From: Planctomycetota bacterium
GTDB taxonomy: Bacteria; Planctomycetota; UBA1135; GCA-002748355
Assembly: GCA_027021385.1 (NCBI GenBank)
Contig: JALUUL010000086.1
Location: forward strand, 1-64,000
Length of the DNA: 64,000 bases
Reading direction: 5' to 3'
The notes beneath the pieces were generated by a model. That model was given only the letters and a program-made list of their open reading frames with translations. It did not search any database and was not told the DNA's origin. Below, one piece after another: positions 25,832 through 34,581 of the stretch; within the stretch, counting starts at the first letter, position 1, and each line of letters opens with the position of its first letter. The translations under genes and the position numbers were made by a program.

Positions 25832-26227
25832 ATGGGTCACCCTCCTGTCGTTCCATTCGTCCTCGTACTCGTCCTGACCGTCGGGCTCCTGATCTTCGCC
25901 CTGGTCACCGGGATCCGAGGCCCGAGGAACTTGCACGTCAAGGTCTCCTGCGCCGCCCTCCTCGCCCTGGGGCTCGCGATCTACCTGGCCGAGGTCGTCG
26001 GAGGGTTCTGGGTTTTTCCGAAGATCCCTCTCAGGGTCCATCTGTCCTTCGCGATCCCCGGCGCCCTGATGGGACTCGTGACCGCCGTCAGCGGGGTCCT
26101 CGTCCTCAAGGATCGCTGTTCGCGGAGGACCCACCGCCGGATCGTCTCCCTCTTCCTCCTGCTCGTTCTGGCCGCCTCGACGACCGGCGTCTGGATCTTC
26201 TGGGTCGGCCGGGCGAAGCCTCTCTGA
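25832..26227 (+). CDS. Small four-helix membrane protein (DUF420-like)
   Basis: 131 aa with four hydrophobic helices (about 7-27, 35-57, 70-92 and 106-126). Histidines sit at helix ends (LHVKVS, VHLSFAIPG, RTHRR). This resembles DUF420/cytochrome-b-like small proteins thought to take part in haem-copper oxidase assembly, but there are too few specific residues for certainty. The ATG at 25832 has no strong ribosome site; a TTG at 25760 would add 24 residues. It lies 88 nt after the dioxygenase and may be co-transcribed. Confidence 0.62.
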   Translation: MGHPPVVPFVLVLVLTVGLLIFALVTGIRGPRNLHVKVSCAALLALGLAIYLAEVVGGFWVFPKIPLRVHLSFAIPGALMGLVTAVSGVLVLKDRCSRRTHRRIVSLFLLLVLAASTTGVWIFWVGRAKPL

Positions 26228-26370
26228 GTTCCGGCCCCCCTCGGGGGGGGAAGGGTTTCTCCGGGCTTGGGGTAAGGACCCTCGAGGGAAGGAGGCTTCC
26301 CCCCGGGATCCCCGCGCGCGGGCGCTGAAACCCCCCAAGCCGAGGGGGGAGGCGAGCCGATAGGGAGGGG

Positions 26371-27036
26371 GTGCCGGCCCTCGAACGGACGCTTCCCGCC
26401 CTCCCCGCCCCGATCGAGACGGGAGCGGAAACCGGTCTTCTCCCGCCCCTGCGGGAGAAGAGTCCGGAGTTCCCGCTTCCTTCCGGAAAGGCGGAGTCCG
26501 ATGGCGCGGCCCGACCGGAAGTCCCGCGGGGGAAGGGAGGGATCCTCCGGATCCTGTGCGCCGATCTCCTGCGGCTTTCGATCTTCCTGGCCCTCTGCCA
26601 CGCCTTCGTCTTCCAGGTCTCGGTCGTGCGGGGATCCTCGATGATGCCGAACATCCATGACGGGGACCGGCTCTTCGTGGACCGCGTCTCCTACCTTCTC
26701 CGCGACATCCGGCGTTTCGACGTCGTGATCCTGGCCTGCCCGAAGGAGCCGGGGGTGGATTACGTGAAACGCATCGTCGGTCTCCCCGGGGAGGAGGTCC
26801 GGATCCGGGAAGGGGCCCTCTTCGTCGACGGCCGGCGGATCCGCGCCCCGTTCCCGTTCATCTCCGACCCCGATTCCTTCGGGGTCTGGAAGGTCCCCGA
26901 GGATTCCTACTTCGTCCTCGGGGACAACCGGCCGGTGTCGAGCGATTCCCGCGAGGGATGGTTCGTCCGCCGGGACGAGATCCGGGGCAGGGTGCGCGCA
27001 TGCCTCTGGCCCCTCTCGAGCGTCCACGCGTTCTGA
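26371..27036 (+). CDS. lepB: Signal peptidase I
   Basis: 221 aa S26 membrane peptidase that removes signal peptides from exported proteins, of which this window has many. A 55-residue Pro-rich N-terminus precedes one membrane helix (about 62-83). The catalytic Ser90 lies in VRGSSMMPNIHDGD and Lys133 in DYVKRIVGLPGEEV. The conserved GDNRPVSSDSR follows near residue 195. The GTG start at 26371 is preceded closely by AGGGAGGGG. Only one membrane helix is present, as in Gram-positive type enzymes, rather than the two of E. coli. Confidence 0.92.
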   Translation: MPALERTLPALPAPIETGAETGLLPPLREKSPEFPLPSGKAESDGAARPEVPRGKGGILRILCADLLRLSIFLALCHAFVFQVSVVRGSSMMPNIHDGDRLFVDRVSYLLRDIRRFDVVILACPKEPGVDYVKRIVGLPGEEVRIREGALFVDGRRIRAPFPFISDPDSFGVWKVPEDSYFVLGDNRPVSSDSREGWFVRRDEIRGRVRACLWPLSSVHAF

Positions 27037-27117
27037 GGATCGGGGAGCGCGGCCCAGATCTCCCCGACCGCGCTCTCCGTCCTTGGCATCCGAGCCCGGA
27101 TCCTCCAGGCTGTCGGC

Positions 27118-27825
27118 ATGGATGCGCAAGGGGAAGGAGCGCCGAAGGCCTCCTCGGGCAGGAGGATCTGGGTCGCCGGCGCCGGCCGGGGGATCGGGGC
27201 GGCGCTCGCGGCCAGGCTCCGGACGGAGGGATTCGAGGTCTCGGCCTTCTCGCGAAGGTGGGGGCAGGACTTCTCGGACCCGAGCTGTGTCGAGGCCCTG
27301 CTCCAGGAGCACGGCCCACCCTGGGGATGGATCCACTGTCCGGGCTCCTTCCTCGAGAAGCCCCTGCTCGAGACCGGAATCGAGGAATGGGAGGAACTCC
27401 TGCGATCCAACCTCCATTCCTTCCTCGTCGCCGCGAAGGTCCTTCTTCCCGCGATGGCCGAGGAGGGCGGAGGAAGGGTCCTCGTCTTCGGGGCCTCGGG
27501 GCTCGACAACGGTATGGCCAGGCGGAGGGGAGCGGCCTATTTCGCGGTCAAGGCGGCCCTCCTGGAATGCCTGCGCAGTCTGGCCTTCGCCTTTGCTCCG
27601 AAGGGGATCTGCATGCACATGGTCTGTCCCGGCCTGATCCTCCACGAGCACAGCGCCCGGGAGAGCCAGGAGCGCTTGGCTCCGCGCGTTCCGGCCGGAC
27701 GCCTCGGGACTCCGGCCGACCTCTTCGGCCTCTGCACCTACCTGCTCTCGGAAGAGAGCGCCTACCAGACGGGTTCGGTGCTCTCCGTCGACGGCGGTCT
27801 GGGGCTCGGGCCGATCACGGACTGA
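27118..27825 (+). CDS. Short-chain dehydrogenase/reductase (FabG-like)
   Basis: 235 aa NAD(P)-dependent Rossmann enzyme. Cofactor loop AGAGRGIGAA (G21, G25, G27) and catalytic Ser126, Tyr140 and Lys144 (FGASGLDN, AAYFAVK) are present. The C-terminal RLGTPADLFGLCTYLLSEES and GSVLSVDGGLGLG are typical of classical SDRs of the 3-oxoacyl-ACP reductase type. The usual NAG motif is replaced by HCPGSF (72-77). The substrate cannot be read from sequence. It is transcribed on its own and faces the FAH-family gene. Confidence 0.88.
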   Translation: MDAQGEGAPKASSGRRIWVAGAGRGIGAALAARLRTEGFEVSAFSRRWGQDFSDPSCVEALLQEHGPPWGWIHCPGSFLEKPLLETGIEEWEELLRSNLHSFLVAAKVLLPAMAEEGGGRVLVFGASGLDNGMARRRGAAYFAVKAALLECLRSLAFAFAPKGICMHMVCPGLILHEHSARESQERLAPRVPAGRLGTPADLFGLCTYLLSEESAYQTGSVLSVDGGLGLGPITD

Positions 27826-27840
27826 GGCCTCGGCCCGACT

Positions 27841-28740
27841 TCAGGCCTCGACGACGGGGTTCGCGAGGGTTCCGATGCCTTCGATCGAGACCTCGACGCA
27901 GGATCCGGGATTCAGGGGGGAGACCCCCTCGGGGGTTCCGGTGAAACAGAGGTCCCCGGGGCGCAGGGTCGTGTGCCGGGAGAACCAGGCGACGGCCTGG
28001 GCGATCCGGTGCAGCATCGATCCGGTTCGGGAATGTTGGCGGACCTCGCCGTCGACCCGGACCTCGATCTCGAGGTCCGGCGTTCCGTCCGCCGGGGGGC
28101 CGTCCGCTCCGAAGAACTCCTCGAAGGGGACGACCCAGGGGCCGACCGGCCCGAAACCGTCGAAGCTCTTGCAGCGCACCCAGGGATGCCCGCGTTCGCG
28201 GTCTCTTTGCTGCATGTCTCGGGCCGTGACGTCGTTTCCGATCGTCAGTCCGGCGACGAGGGCGACCGCCTCTTCCTCGTCGAGGTCCTTTCCCGAGGCT
28301 CCGAGGACGAGCACGAGTTCCCCCTCGTGGTCGACGCGGCCGAGAGAGGGGGGGAGCGGGATCGGACGGCCGGCCGGGATCAGGGCCTCGGGGAGTTTGT
28401 TGAACCACATCGGCTCCTTCGGGGGCTCGGCGCCGAACTCGGCCGCGTGGGCCGCGTAGTTCTTGCCCAGGCAGAGGACCTTTCCGGGCTCGGGGATCGG
28501 AAGACCGAAGCCCTCGGCCGGGGGTTCGGGGCTGCCTTCGCCCGAGAGGCGGGCGAGCTCCTCGAGCTTCGAGGCGCGGAGGCATCCCTCGGCGAGGCAG
28601 GCGCGCGCGTCGTAGGCCAGGTCTCCGAGGATCCCCTCGAGATCATGGAAACGGCCCTCGAGGAGGCAGCCGAGGGGACCGGGCCGCTTCGGATCGGGTC
28701 CCGCCCGATGGTACCAGGCGAGCCTGGGGAGGGGTGTCAT
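27841..28740 (-). CDS. Fumarylacetoacetate hydrolase family protein
   Basis: 299 aa. The C-terminal FAH fold has metal ligands E139 and E141 (VDHEGELVLVLG) and D170 (GNDVTARDMQQRD), plus PIPEPGKVLCLGKNYAAHAAE (81-101) and GDLCFTGTPEGVSPL. These enzymes cleave or isomerise 2-oxo-dienoic acids (for example homoprotocatechuate or aromatic catabolism) or act as acylpyruvases; the exact substrate is open. Start ATG 28740 overlaps the stop of the upstream toroid protein gene by 4 bases, so the two form an operon even though their functions look unrelated. Confidence 0.88.
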   Translation of the reverse strand: MTPLPRLAWYHRAGPDPKRPGPLGCLLEGRFHDLEGILGDLAYDARACLAEGCLRASKLEELARLSGEGSPEPPAEGFGLPIPEPGKVLCLGKNYAAHAAEFGAEPPKEPMWFNKLPEALIPAGRPIPLPPSLGRVDHEGELVLVLGASGKDLDEEEAVALVAGLTIGNDVTARDMQQRDRERGHPWVRCKSFDGFGPVGPWVVPFEEFFGADGPPADGTPDLEIEVRVDGEVRQHSRTGSMLHRIAQAVAWFSRHTTLRPGDLCFTGTPEGVSPLNPGSCVEVSIEGIGTLANPVVEA

Positions 28741-30362
28741 TGGGCGAGGGCCAGGAGGGCGTAGGCCGTGCAGAGCACGGGGCTCGCTTCCCACCAGCGG
28801 CCGTTCTTGTCGTTGACCCAGAAGCCTTCGTCCTTCTGACGGGCCTTCAGGACCGTCCGGAGTTCCTTGCGCCAGTCGCGTCCCGCGATCCGGTCGACCT
28901 CGGCCAGGGACAGGGCCCGGGCCAGGGTCAGGTAGTAGTAGTAGAGGCCCTGATACCTGGCCTTCTCGCCGAGCGCGGGGGAGGCGCCGGGGTTCGTCTC
29001 GAGGGTCCAATTCTTCGAGGCCCAGGCGAGGGCGGCCTGAAGGCGGGGGTCGTCCTTCGGGAGACCGCTGAGGACGTAACACTTCAGGAGCGCGTAGGTC
29101 ATCGAGCCGTAGGACCGGGCGATCTGCGTTCCATCGGAGACCTCGTCGTAGCCAGCGGGGGAGTTGCCGGGGTAGTAGGCGGCGCCTCCGTCCTCGCCGG
29201 GGCGGACGACGACCTTCTTCCCGTCGTCGGCCCGTCGCGTACCCTTCCAGGCCCCCTCGCCGGGGAGATTCTGGCAGCGTCGGATGAAGATCAGGGCCTT
29301 CGCGATCGCGTCGTCGTCCTTCGGAAGGCCCGTGAGCCTGAGGGCCTCGAGGGCCATCTGCGTGTTCGAGAGATCTCCCCGCCGGTCCCCCCCGTATCCG
29401 ATCGACCCGTAGTCCCGGTCCGAGACCCGATAACCGCGGTGTTCGAGGTTCTGGATCGACAGCAGGAAGCGACGCGCCTTGGCCAGGGCGGGGGGAACCG
29501 ACTCGAAGGGGCAGTCGGCGAGGGCGAGGACCGCGGCGCAGGTGACGTAGTTCGGAAGGGACTCGGAGAAGCTGCCGTCCGGCCGCTGGTTCTTCAGGAG
29601 GAAGTTCCAACCCTTCCGGAGGATCTCGACCTCCCCGGAGGCGCGCTTGGCGGCCGGTTTCGTCGCGATCGCCGCGAGCGCGAGGGCCGTCGTGCCGGGA
29701 TCGGGGACCTCGCCCCGCCCCGGGACGGGCATGTACCAGACTCCGTCCTTCGACCGGGAGAGGAGCCAGTTCAGGGCCTTCTGCTGGAAGGGCTCGAAGG
29801 GAAGGGCGTTCTTCGACTTCGCCGAACGGGACCCCCGGTTCAGGACCTCGTAGGCCGCGACCTTCGCGACGAGAAGGGGGATCGAGGGCCCGCCTTCGAT
29901 CGAGGCGGCCTTCGCGAGGTCAGCGGGGCGCCAGGGGGAGAGAAAGCGCCCTTCGGGGGCCGCCTTGGCCAGGGCTTCCCTCGTCTCCTTCAGGAGTTCC
30001 GGGTAGGCCCCGAGGTCCTGGAGGGCCTGGACGACCCATCGGGTGTTCTCGAGGAGGACGGTCATTGCTGCGGAGGAGGCCCCGAAGAGTCCGTCGCTGC
30101 GCCGCCCGTCGAGGATGCGCCGGAGAGGACGGCGCATCAACGGCCCGTCCTCCAGCGAATAGCGCCGGGGACTGCGCACGAGAGCCACGATCCACTGCGC
30201 GGCCTCGGCGACGCTTCCGAACTCCTTGCCGTCCAGCCTCCGGATCAGGCTGTCGATTTCGTGTTTGAGGGCGGATTTCCGCCGGGCCGCATCCTGCGGG
30301 GGGGCCGCTCCGGCCGGGACGGACAACGACAGGGCGAGGAAGAGGAAGGGCAACGGACGCAT
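28737..30362 (-). CDS. Secreted prenyltransferase/squalene-oxidase repeat protein
   Basis: 541 aa exported protein. The signal peptide (PLPFLFLALSLSVPAGA) is followed by alpha-alpha toroid repeats of the terpene cyclase/prenyltransferase type: LLSRSKDGVWYM, LLKNQRPDGSFSESLPNYVTCAAVLAL, NTQMALEALRLTGLP, GSMTYALLKCYVLSGL and KDEGFWVNDKNGRWWEASPVLCTAYALLAL. The DxDD acid of true class II cyclases is not seen, and export also argues against terpene synthesis. Such secreted toroid proteins are common in planctomycetes and are of unknown function, perhaps binding polysaccharide or protein. It is the first gene of an operon with the FAH enzyme. Confidence 0.82.
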   Translation of the reverse strand: MRPLPFLFLALSLSVPAGAAPPQDAARRKSALKHEIDSLIRRLDGKEFGSVAEAAQWIVALVRSPRRYSLEDGPLMRRPLRRILDGRRSDGLFGASSAAMTVLLENTRWVVQALQDLGAYPELLKETREALAKAAPEGRFLSPWRPADLAKAASIEGGPSIPLLVAKVAAYEVLNRGSRSAKSKNALPFEPFQQKALNWLLSRSKDGVWYMPVPGRGEVPDPGTTALALAAIATKPAAKRASGEVEILRKGWNFLLKNQRPDGSFSESLPNYVTCAAVLALADCPFESVPPALAKARRFLLSIQNLEHRGYRVSDRDYGSIGYGGDRRGDLSNTQMALEALRLTGLPKDDDAIAKALIFIRRCQNLPGEGAWKGTRRADDGKKVVVRPGEDGGAAYYPGNSPAGYDEVSDGTQIARSYGSMTYALLKCYVLSGLPKDDPRLQAALAWASKNWTLETNPGASPALGEKARYQGLYYYYLTLARALSLAEVDRIAGRDWRKELRTVLKARQKDEGFWVNDKNGRWWEASPVLCTAYALLALAQ

Positions 30363-30555
30363 CGTGACGGCTCCGTGAAAAATCGGACTTCGTGGACCGG
30401 AACGGCGGATCCTCCGAAGGCCGCCGCTCCGTGGCGGGCCGGAACAGGATAGGGCATGATCCGATCCGGACTGAGGGGAATCCGTTTCGGAACGAATCGA
30501 AAGCCCCGCGGTTCAATCGGAGGATTCTCCCAAAGGGTTCTCCTCACTCAGACGA

Positions 30556-31338
30556 ATGTCCGTTGCCGAGACTTCCCGCCTGCTGATCCTCTTCGCCCGC
30601 CGCCCGTTTCCGGGCCGAGTCAAGACGAGGCTCTGCCCACCCCTCCGGCCCGAGGAGGCTGCCGCCCTCCAGGCCGCCTTCGTCGCGGATTGTTTCGCCG
30701 TCGCGCGGTCGATGGCGGAGGCGGATCCCCGTCTCCGGATCGAGATCCACTGGGACTCCCCGGAATCGGGACCCGTTCCGTTCGAACCTCCCTGGTATGT
30801 CCGGAACGGGGACGGAGTATGTGGGATCGATCCCCCGGCCGGCAGGGTCCAGGAGGGGGAGGGACTCGGTTCCCGGATCGCGCATGCCTTCGGGCGGGCC
30901 TTCGAGGGGTCGGGAACGCCCCCCGGAGCGGTCCTCCTGCGCAACACCGATTCCCCCGAGCTGCCGGCCTCCCTCCTCGAACTCGGCCTCGAACTCCTGG
31001 AATCCCCGACGGGTCCCGACGTGGTCTTCGGGCCGGATCCGGGGGGGGGCTACACCTGCGTCGGCCTCCGCCGGGATCGGCCCGGACTGTTCCTCGACCT
31101 CCCTCTCGGAGGGCATGCGGAGGGGAGCGGAATCCTCGCACGGAGCCTCGAGCGCTGCACGGAACTCGGGTTGGTCGCGGGGGTGCTCCCCGAAGCCCCC
31201 GACTGCGATCTCCCTGCGGACCTGCACGCCCTCGAGCAGCGCCTGCGGAAGGACCCGGGGCGGGCCCCGAAGACCGCCGCCCTCCTCGCCCGGTGGCGGG
31301 AGGAAGGCTGGGAACGACCCGATCCCGGCCCGTCGTGA
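30556..31338 (+). CDS. TIGR04282/DUF2064 glycosyltransferase-like protein
   Basis: 260 aa. The N-terminus LLILFARRPFPGRVKTRLCP (residues 9-28) is the family hallmark. LLRNTDSPELPASLLELGLEL and VVFGPDPGGGYTCVGLRR correspond to the nucleotide-sugar fold of DUF2064 proteins, some of which are named arsenosugar biosynthesis glycosyltransferases. The usual acid in GTDCP is TDSPE here. No arsenic gene is nearby, so the arsenosugar label should not be carried over. The gene lies 51 nt before dapC and may form the first gene of that operon. Confidence 0.82.
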   Translation: MSVAETSRLLILFARRPFPGRVKTRLCPPLRPEEAAALQAAFVADCFAVARSMAEADPRLRIEIHWDSPESGPVPFEPPWYVRNGDGVCGIDPPAGRVQEGEGLGSRIAHAFGRAFEGSGTPPGAVLLRNTDSPELPASLLELGLELLESPTGPDVVFGPDPGGGYTCVGLRRDRPGLFLDLPLGGHAEGSGILARSLERCTELGLVAGVLPEAPDCDLPADLHALEQRLRKDPGRAPKTAALLARWREEGWERPDPGPS

Positions 31339-31389
31339 GGGCTCGGCGCTAGCATGATCCCCCTCACCGCAGGGAGATAGACGAACACG

Positions 31390-32535
31390 ATGGACTCGAG
31401 AATCCGGAATCTGAAGACCTACCCGATGGTCCTGCTGCAACGCAGGAAGGAGGAACTGCTCGCGCGGGGGCTCGAGGTCTTCGACTTCGGGACCGGGGAT
31501 CCGCGGGAACCGACCCCCGCCTTCATTCGAGAGGCCTTGAAGGAAGCGGTCCCCGAGGTCTCCCAGTACCCGTCGGTGGCCGGAGAGCTCGGTCTCCGCG
31601 AGGCCTTCGCCGGGTTCTTCGAACGGAGGTTCGGAGTCCGGCTCGACCCCGACCGGGAGGTCCTGCCGACGCGGGGGAGCAAGGAAGCGATCTTCCACCT
31701 CCCTCTCGTGCTGATCGATCCCTCCGAGGATCGCCGTCTCGTCGTCCTTCCCGAACCGGGGTATCCGGTCATGGAGATCGGGGGCCTCTACGCCGGGGCG
31801 GAGCTTTGGGTCCATCGCCTCGACGAGGGGAACGGCTACCTGATGCATCCGGAGGAGGTTCCACCGGAGGTCCTGGACCGTGCGGCCCTCGTCTGGCTCA
31901 ACTATCCGAACAACCCGACCGGCCGGGAGATGCCGGCGGAAGTCTTCGAGACCTGGGTTCGCGCCCGCGATCGTCATGGCTTCGTGCTCTGCTCCGACGA
32001 ATGCTATGTCGATCTCTACTTCGGCGAGCCTCCGCGCAGCCTGCTCGAGTTCGGCAGGAAGGGCTGCCTCGCCTTCCACAGCCTCTCCAAGCGTTCGGGG
32101 ATGACGGGTTACCGCAGCGGGATCGTCGCCGGAGATCCGGATCTCCTCACCCTCTACCGCGCCCAACGCGCGGCCTTCGGACAGGCGATGACGGTCTGGG
32201 TTCAGCGCGCCAGCGCGGCCGCCTGGAACGACGACCGGCATGCCGAGGAGCGCCGGCGGGTCTTCGCCGCGAAGAGGAACCTGATGGCCGGCGGCCTCGC
32301 GGCCCGCGGTCTCGAAGTCTTCGGGACGAGCGCGACCTTCTATCTCTGGCTTCGCGTTCCCGGGGGATTCGACGGAGAGGCCTATGCGGCCCGCCTGGCG
32401 GAGGAGGGCATCCTCGTCTCGCCCGGTCCCTTCTTCGGAAGGGGACAGGAGGACCGGATCCGCGTCGCTCTCGTTCCCGATCTCGAGGCCTGCGGGAAGG
32501 CCTTGGAGCGCTGGCCCGACGCGCGTGGATCCTGA
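31390..32535 (+). CDS. dapC: Succinyldiaminopimelate aminotransferase (DapC-like)
   Basis: 381 aa fold I PLP aminotransferase. Seen: NYPNNPTG (171-178), SDECYVDLYF, and the PLP lysine K234 in FHSLSKRSGMTGYRSG. The assignment to DapC rests on context: the next genes are dapD and dapE, which complete the succinylase branch from tetrahydrodipicolinate to LL-diaminopimelate. Taken alone it could be another class I/II aminotransferase such as DapL, but an operon with dapD and dapE argues for DapC. TAGCAT at 31350-31355 is a candidate -10 and AGGGAG precedes the ATG. Confidence 0.87.
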   Translation: MDSRIRNLKTYPMVLLQRRKEELLARGLEVFDFGTGDPREPTPAFIREALKEAVPEVSQYPSVAGELGLREAFAGFFERRFGVRLDPDREVLPTRGSKEAIFHLPLVLIDPSEDRRLVVLPEPGYPVMEIGGLYAGAELWVHRLDEGNGYLMHPEEVPPEVLDRAALVWLNYPNNPTGREMPAEVFETWVRARDRHGFVLCSDECYVDLYFGEPPRSLLEFGRKGCLAFHSLSKRSGMTGYRSGIVAGDPDLLTLYRAQRAAFGQAMTVWVQRASAAAWNDDRHAEERRRVFAAKRNLMAGGLAARGLEVFGTSATFYLWLRVPGGFDGEAYAARLAEEGILVSPGPFFGRGQEDRIRVALVPDLEACGKALERWPDARGS

Positions 32536-32627
32536 GCCCTTATCCCCGACCGGGGGAGGCGTGAGGAAGGAGCGCGGGGCTGCTAGCCTTGGGCCCGCCC
32601 CTTCCTTGTCCGATGGAGCCGCCGTCG

Positions 32628-33458
32628 ATGAACTCGAAGGATCCCCGCGCCGAAAGGGTCCGCGCCGCCTTCCGCGACCGGAGCCTCCTGCACGAAGAAT
32701 CCCACGCCGAAGCCGTCCACTCCGTGATCGCCGACCTCGACCGCGGCGCCTTGAGGGTCGCCTCCCCGGCCGAGGGGGACGGGGAGGGGGACTGGATCGT
32801 GCACGACTGGATCCAGGAGGCCGTCGTCCTCTATTTCGCCCTCGCGGAGATGGTCGAGGACGTCGAGACCACTCCCCCGTTCCATGACAAGGTCCCGCTC
32901 AAGCGGGATCTGAAGGCCGCGGGGGTCCGGGTCGTGCCCGGGGGGATCGTGCGATACGGGGCCTTCCTGGAGCGCGGGGTCGTCGTCATGCCCGGTTTCG
33001 TGAACATCGGGGCTCGTGTCGGATCGGGGACGATGGTCGACACCTGGGCGACGGTCGGTTCCTGCGCGCAGATCGGACGCAACGTGCATCTCAGCGGAGG
33101 GGTCGGCATCGGAGGAGTCCTCGAACCGCCGGGAGCCCGTCCGGTCATCATCGAGGACGACTGTTTCGTCGGTTCGCGCTGCATCGTCGTCGAGGGGGTG
33201 CGGGTCCGGAAGGGAGCGGTGCTCGGAGCGGGGGTCGTGCTGACGCGGTCGACGCCGATCCTCGACGTCCGCGGGGAGACGGAGACCGTCCTGAAGGGGA
33301 CGGTCCCCGAACGGGCGGTCGTGATTCCGGGAACGCGGAAGAAGGAGTTCCCCGCGGGGACCTACGACCTCCCCTGCGCCCTGATCATCGGAGAGAGGAC
33401 CGAGAGCACGGATTCGAAGACCTCCCTGAACGAGACCCTCAGGAGCTTCGCGCTGTGA
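32628..33458 (+). CDS. dapD: Tetrahydrodipicolinate N-succinyltransferase DapD
   Basis: 276 aa, the length of E. coli DapD (274). It succinylates tetrahydrodipicolinate with succinyl-CoA. An N-terminal helical domain is followed by a left-handed beta-helix of hexapeptide repeats (GAFLERGVVVMPGFVNIGARVGSG, then ATVGSCAQIGRNVHLSGGVGIGGVLEP). Substrate-site phrases MVDTWATVGSCAQIG and EDDCFVGSRC are conserved. I chose ATG 32628, with GGAG 8 nt upstream; ATG 32613 is possible. TAGCCT at 32584-32589 may be an internal promoter. Confidence 0.94.
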   Translation: MNSKDPRAERVRAAFRDRSLLHEESHAEAVHSVIADLDRGALRVASPAEGDGEGDWIVHDWIQEAVVLYFALAEMVEDVETTPPFHDKVPLKRDLKAAGVRVVPGGIVRYGAFLERGVVVMPGFVNIGARVGSGTMVDTWATVGSCAQIGRNVHLSGGVGIGGVLEPPGARPVIIEDDCFVGSRCIVVEGVRVRKGAVLGAGVVLTRSTPILDVRGETETVLKGTVPERAVVIPGTRKKEFPAGTYDLPCALIIGERTESTDSKTSLNETLRSFAL

Positions 33459-34579
33459 AGGGATTCGAGGACCTGGAGAGCCTCGCTCTCAGATTCCTCG
33501 AGATCCCGAGTCCGATCGGGGAGGAACGCGCCCTCGCCGACGCCTGCGAAACCTGGATCCGGGAAGCCGGGGTGCCGTGCATTCGCGCGGGAGACAACCT
33601 GGCCTTCGGCCCCGAGGCCCGGGGGGACCGCCCGCGCCTCCTCCTTCTCGGACATCTCGACACGGTGCCGCCGCAGGGAGAGAACAGGCCGCGGCTCGAG
33701 GGGGATCGGATCCACGGGCTCGGGGCCTCCGACATGAAGTGCGCGGACGCCCTGATCCTCCGCGCGGTGGTCCGGGCGGCGACGGAGCCCTGCCGCTACG
33801 ACCTACAGGCCGTCTTCTACGCCCGGGAAGAGGGACCCTTCGAGGAGTCCGGCCTCCCCGAGATCGCGGAGGCCGCGCCCGGGTTCTTCCAGGACGTCGA
33901 CCTGGCGATCGCGATGGAGCCGACGGGGGGCGCGATCGAATGCGGCTGCCTCGGAACCCTGCACGCGGAGGTCCGCCTGAGGGGGCGCGCGGCCCATTCC
34001 GGACGACCCTGGCAGGGGGAGAATGCGATCCACAAGGCCGCTCCCCTGCTCGAGGCCCTCTCGCGCTTCGGGATCCGCGAATGCGTCTTCGACGGCCTGC
34101 GCTTCCGCGAGAGCTGTTCGGCGACGATGATCCGCTTCGAAGGGGCGCGCAACGTGATTCCCTCATCCTGCACGGTGAACCTCAACTTCCGCTTCGCCCC
34201 CGACCGGGACGACGAGGAGGCGGCGGCCTTTCTTCGTTCCTTCGTCGAAGGGGTGTACGGGAAGGAGGCGATGTCCGGGGGCGGGGTCTCGGTCGAGATC
34301 GCCGATCTCTGTCCGGCCGGCAGGGTCTGCGCCGACCATCCTCTCCTGCGTGAGCTGGAGGCCGCGGCCGGGGTGGAGTTGGAACGCCGGGCCAAGGAGG
34401 CCTGGACCGATGTCGGGAGGCTCTCCCGGTGGGGGATCGACGCCGTGAACCTCGGCCCGGGCGAGGGTAGCCAGGCCCACCAGGCGGGGGAATGGTGCTC
34501 GCGGACCCGGCTGCGGGAGACGGCCGCCCGCTTCGACGCCTGGCTCTTCGGGAAGGGCGGCCGGACGGACGGAGTCTGA
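33455..34579 (+). CDS. dapE: Succinyl-diaminopimelate desuccinylase DapE
   Basis: 374 aa M20-family zinc hydrolase that removes succinate from N-succinyl-LL-diaminopimelate. Metal/catalytic motifs: LLGHLDTVPPQG, GASDMKCADA, ARE-EGPFEESG (glutamates), AMEPTGGAIECGCLGTLHAEV and the C-terminal GEGSQAHQAGEW. The dimerisation domain lies between. Start is GTG 33455 in a GTGA overlap with dapD, so translation is coupled. With dapC and dapD this completes three consecutive steps in one operon; dapA, dapB and dapF are elsewhere. Confidence 0.92.
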   Translation: MKGFEDLESLALRFLEIPSPIGEERALADACETWIREAGVPCIRAGDNLAFGPEARGDRPRLLLLGHLDTVPPQGENRPRLEGDRIHGLGASDMKCADALILRAVVRAATEPCRYDLQAVFYAREEGPFEESGLPEIAEAAPGFFQDVDLAIAMEPTGGAIECGCLGTLHAEVRLRGRAAHSGRPWQGENAIHKAAPLLEALSRFGIRECVFDGLRFRESCSATMIRFEGARNVIPSSCTVNLNFRFAPDRDDEEAAAFLRSFVEGVYGKEAMSGGGVSVEIADLCPAGRVCADHPLLRELEAAAGVELERRAKEAWTDVGRLSRWGIDAVNLGPGEGSQAHQAGEWCSRTRLRETAARFDAWLFGKGGRTDGV

Positions 34580-34581
34580 TC

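Noticed and set aside
30556-31338. Arsenosugar biosynthesis as the role of the DUF2064 protein
   Set aside because: No arsenic methylation or radical SAM gene is near; the name comes from other members of a broad family.
31339-31389. Lysine riboswitch before dapC
   Set aside because: The gap is only 51 nt, too short for the lysine aptamer.
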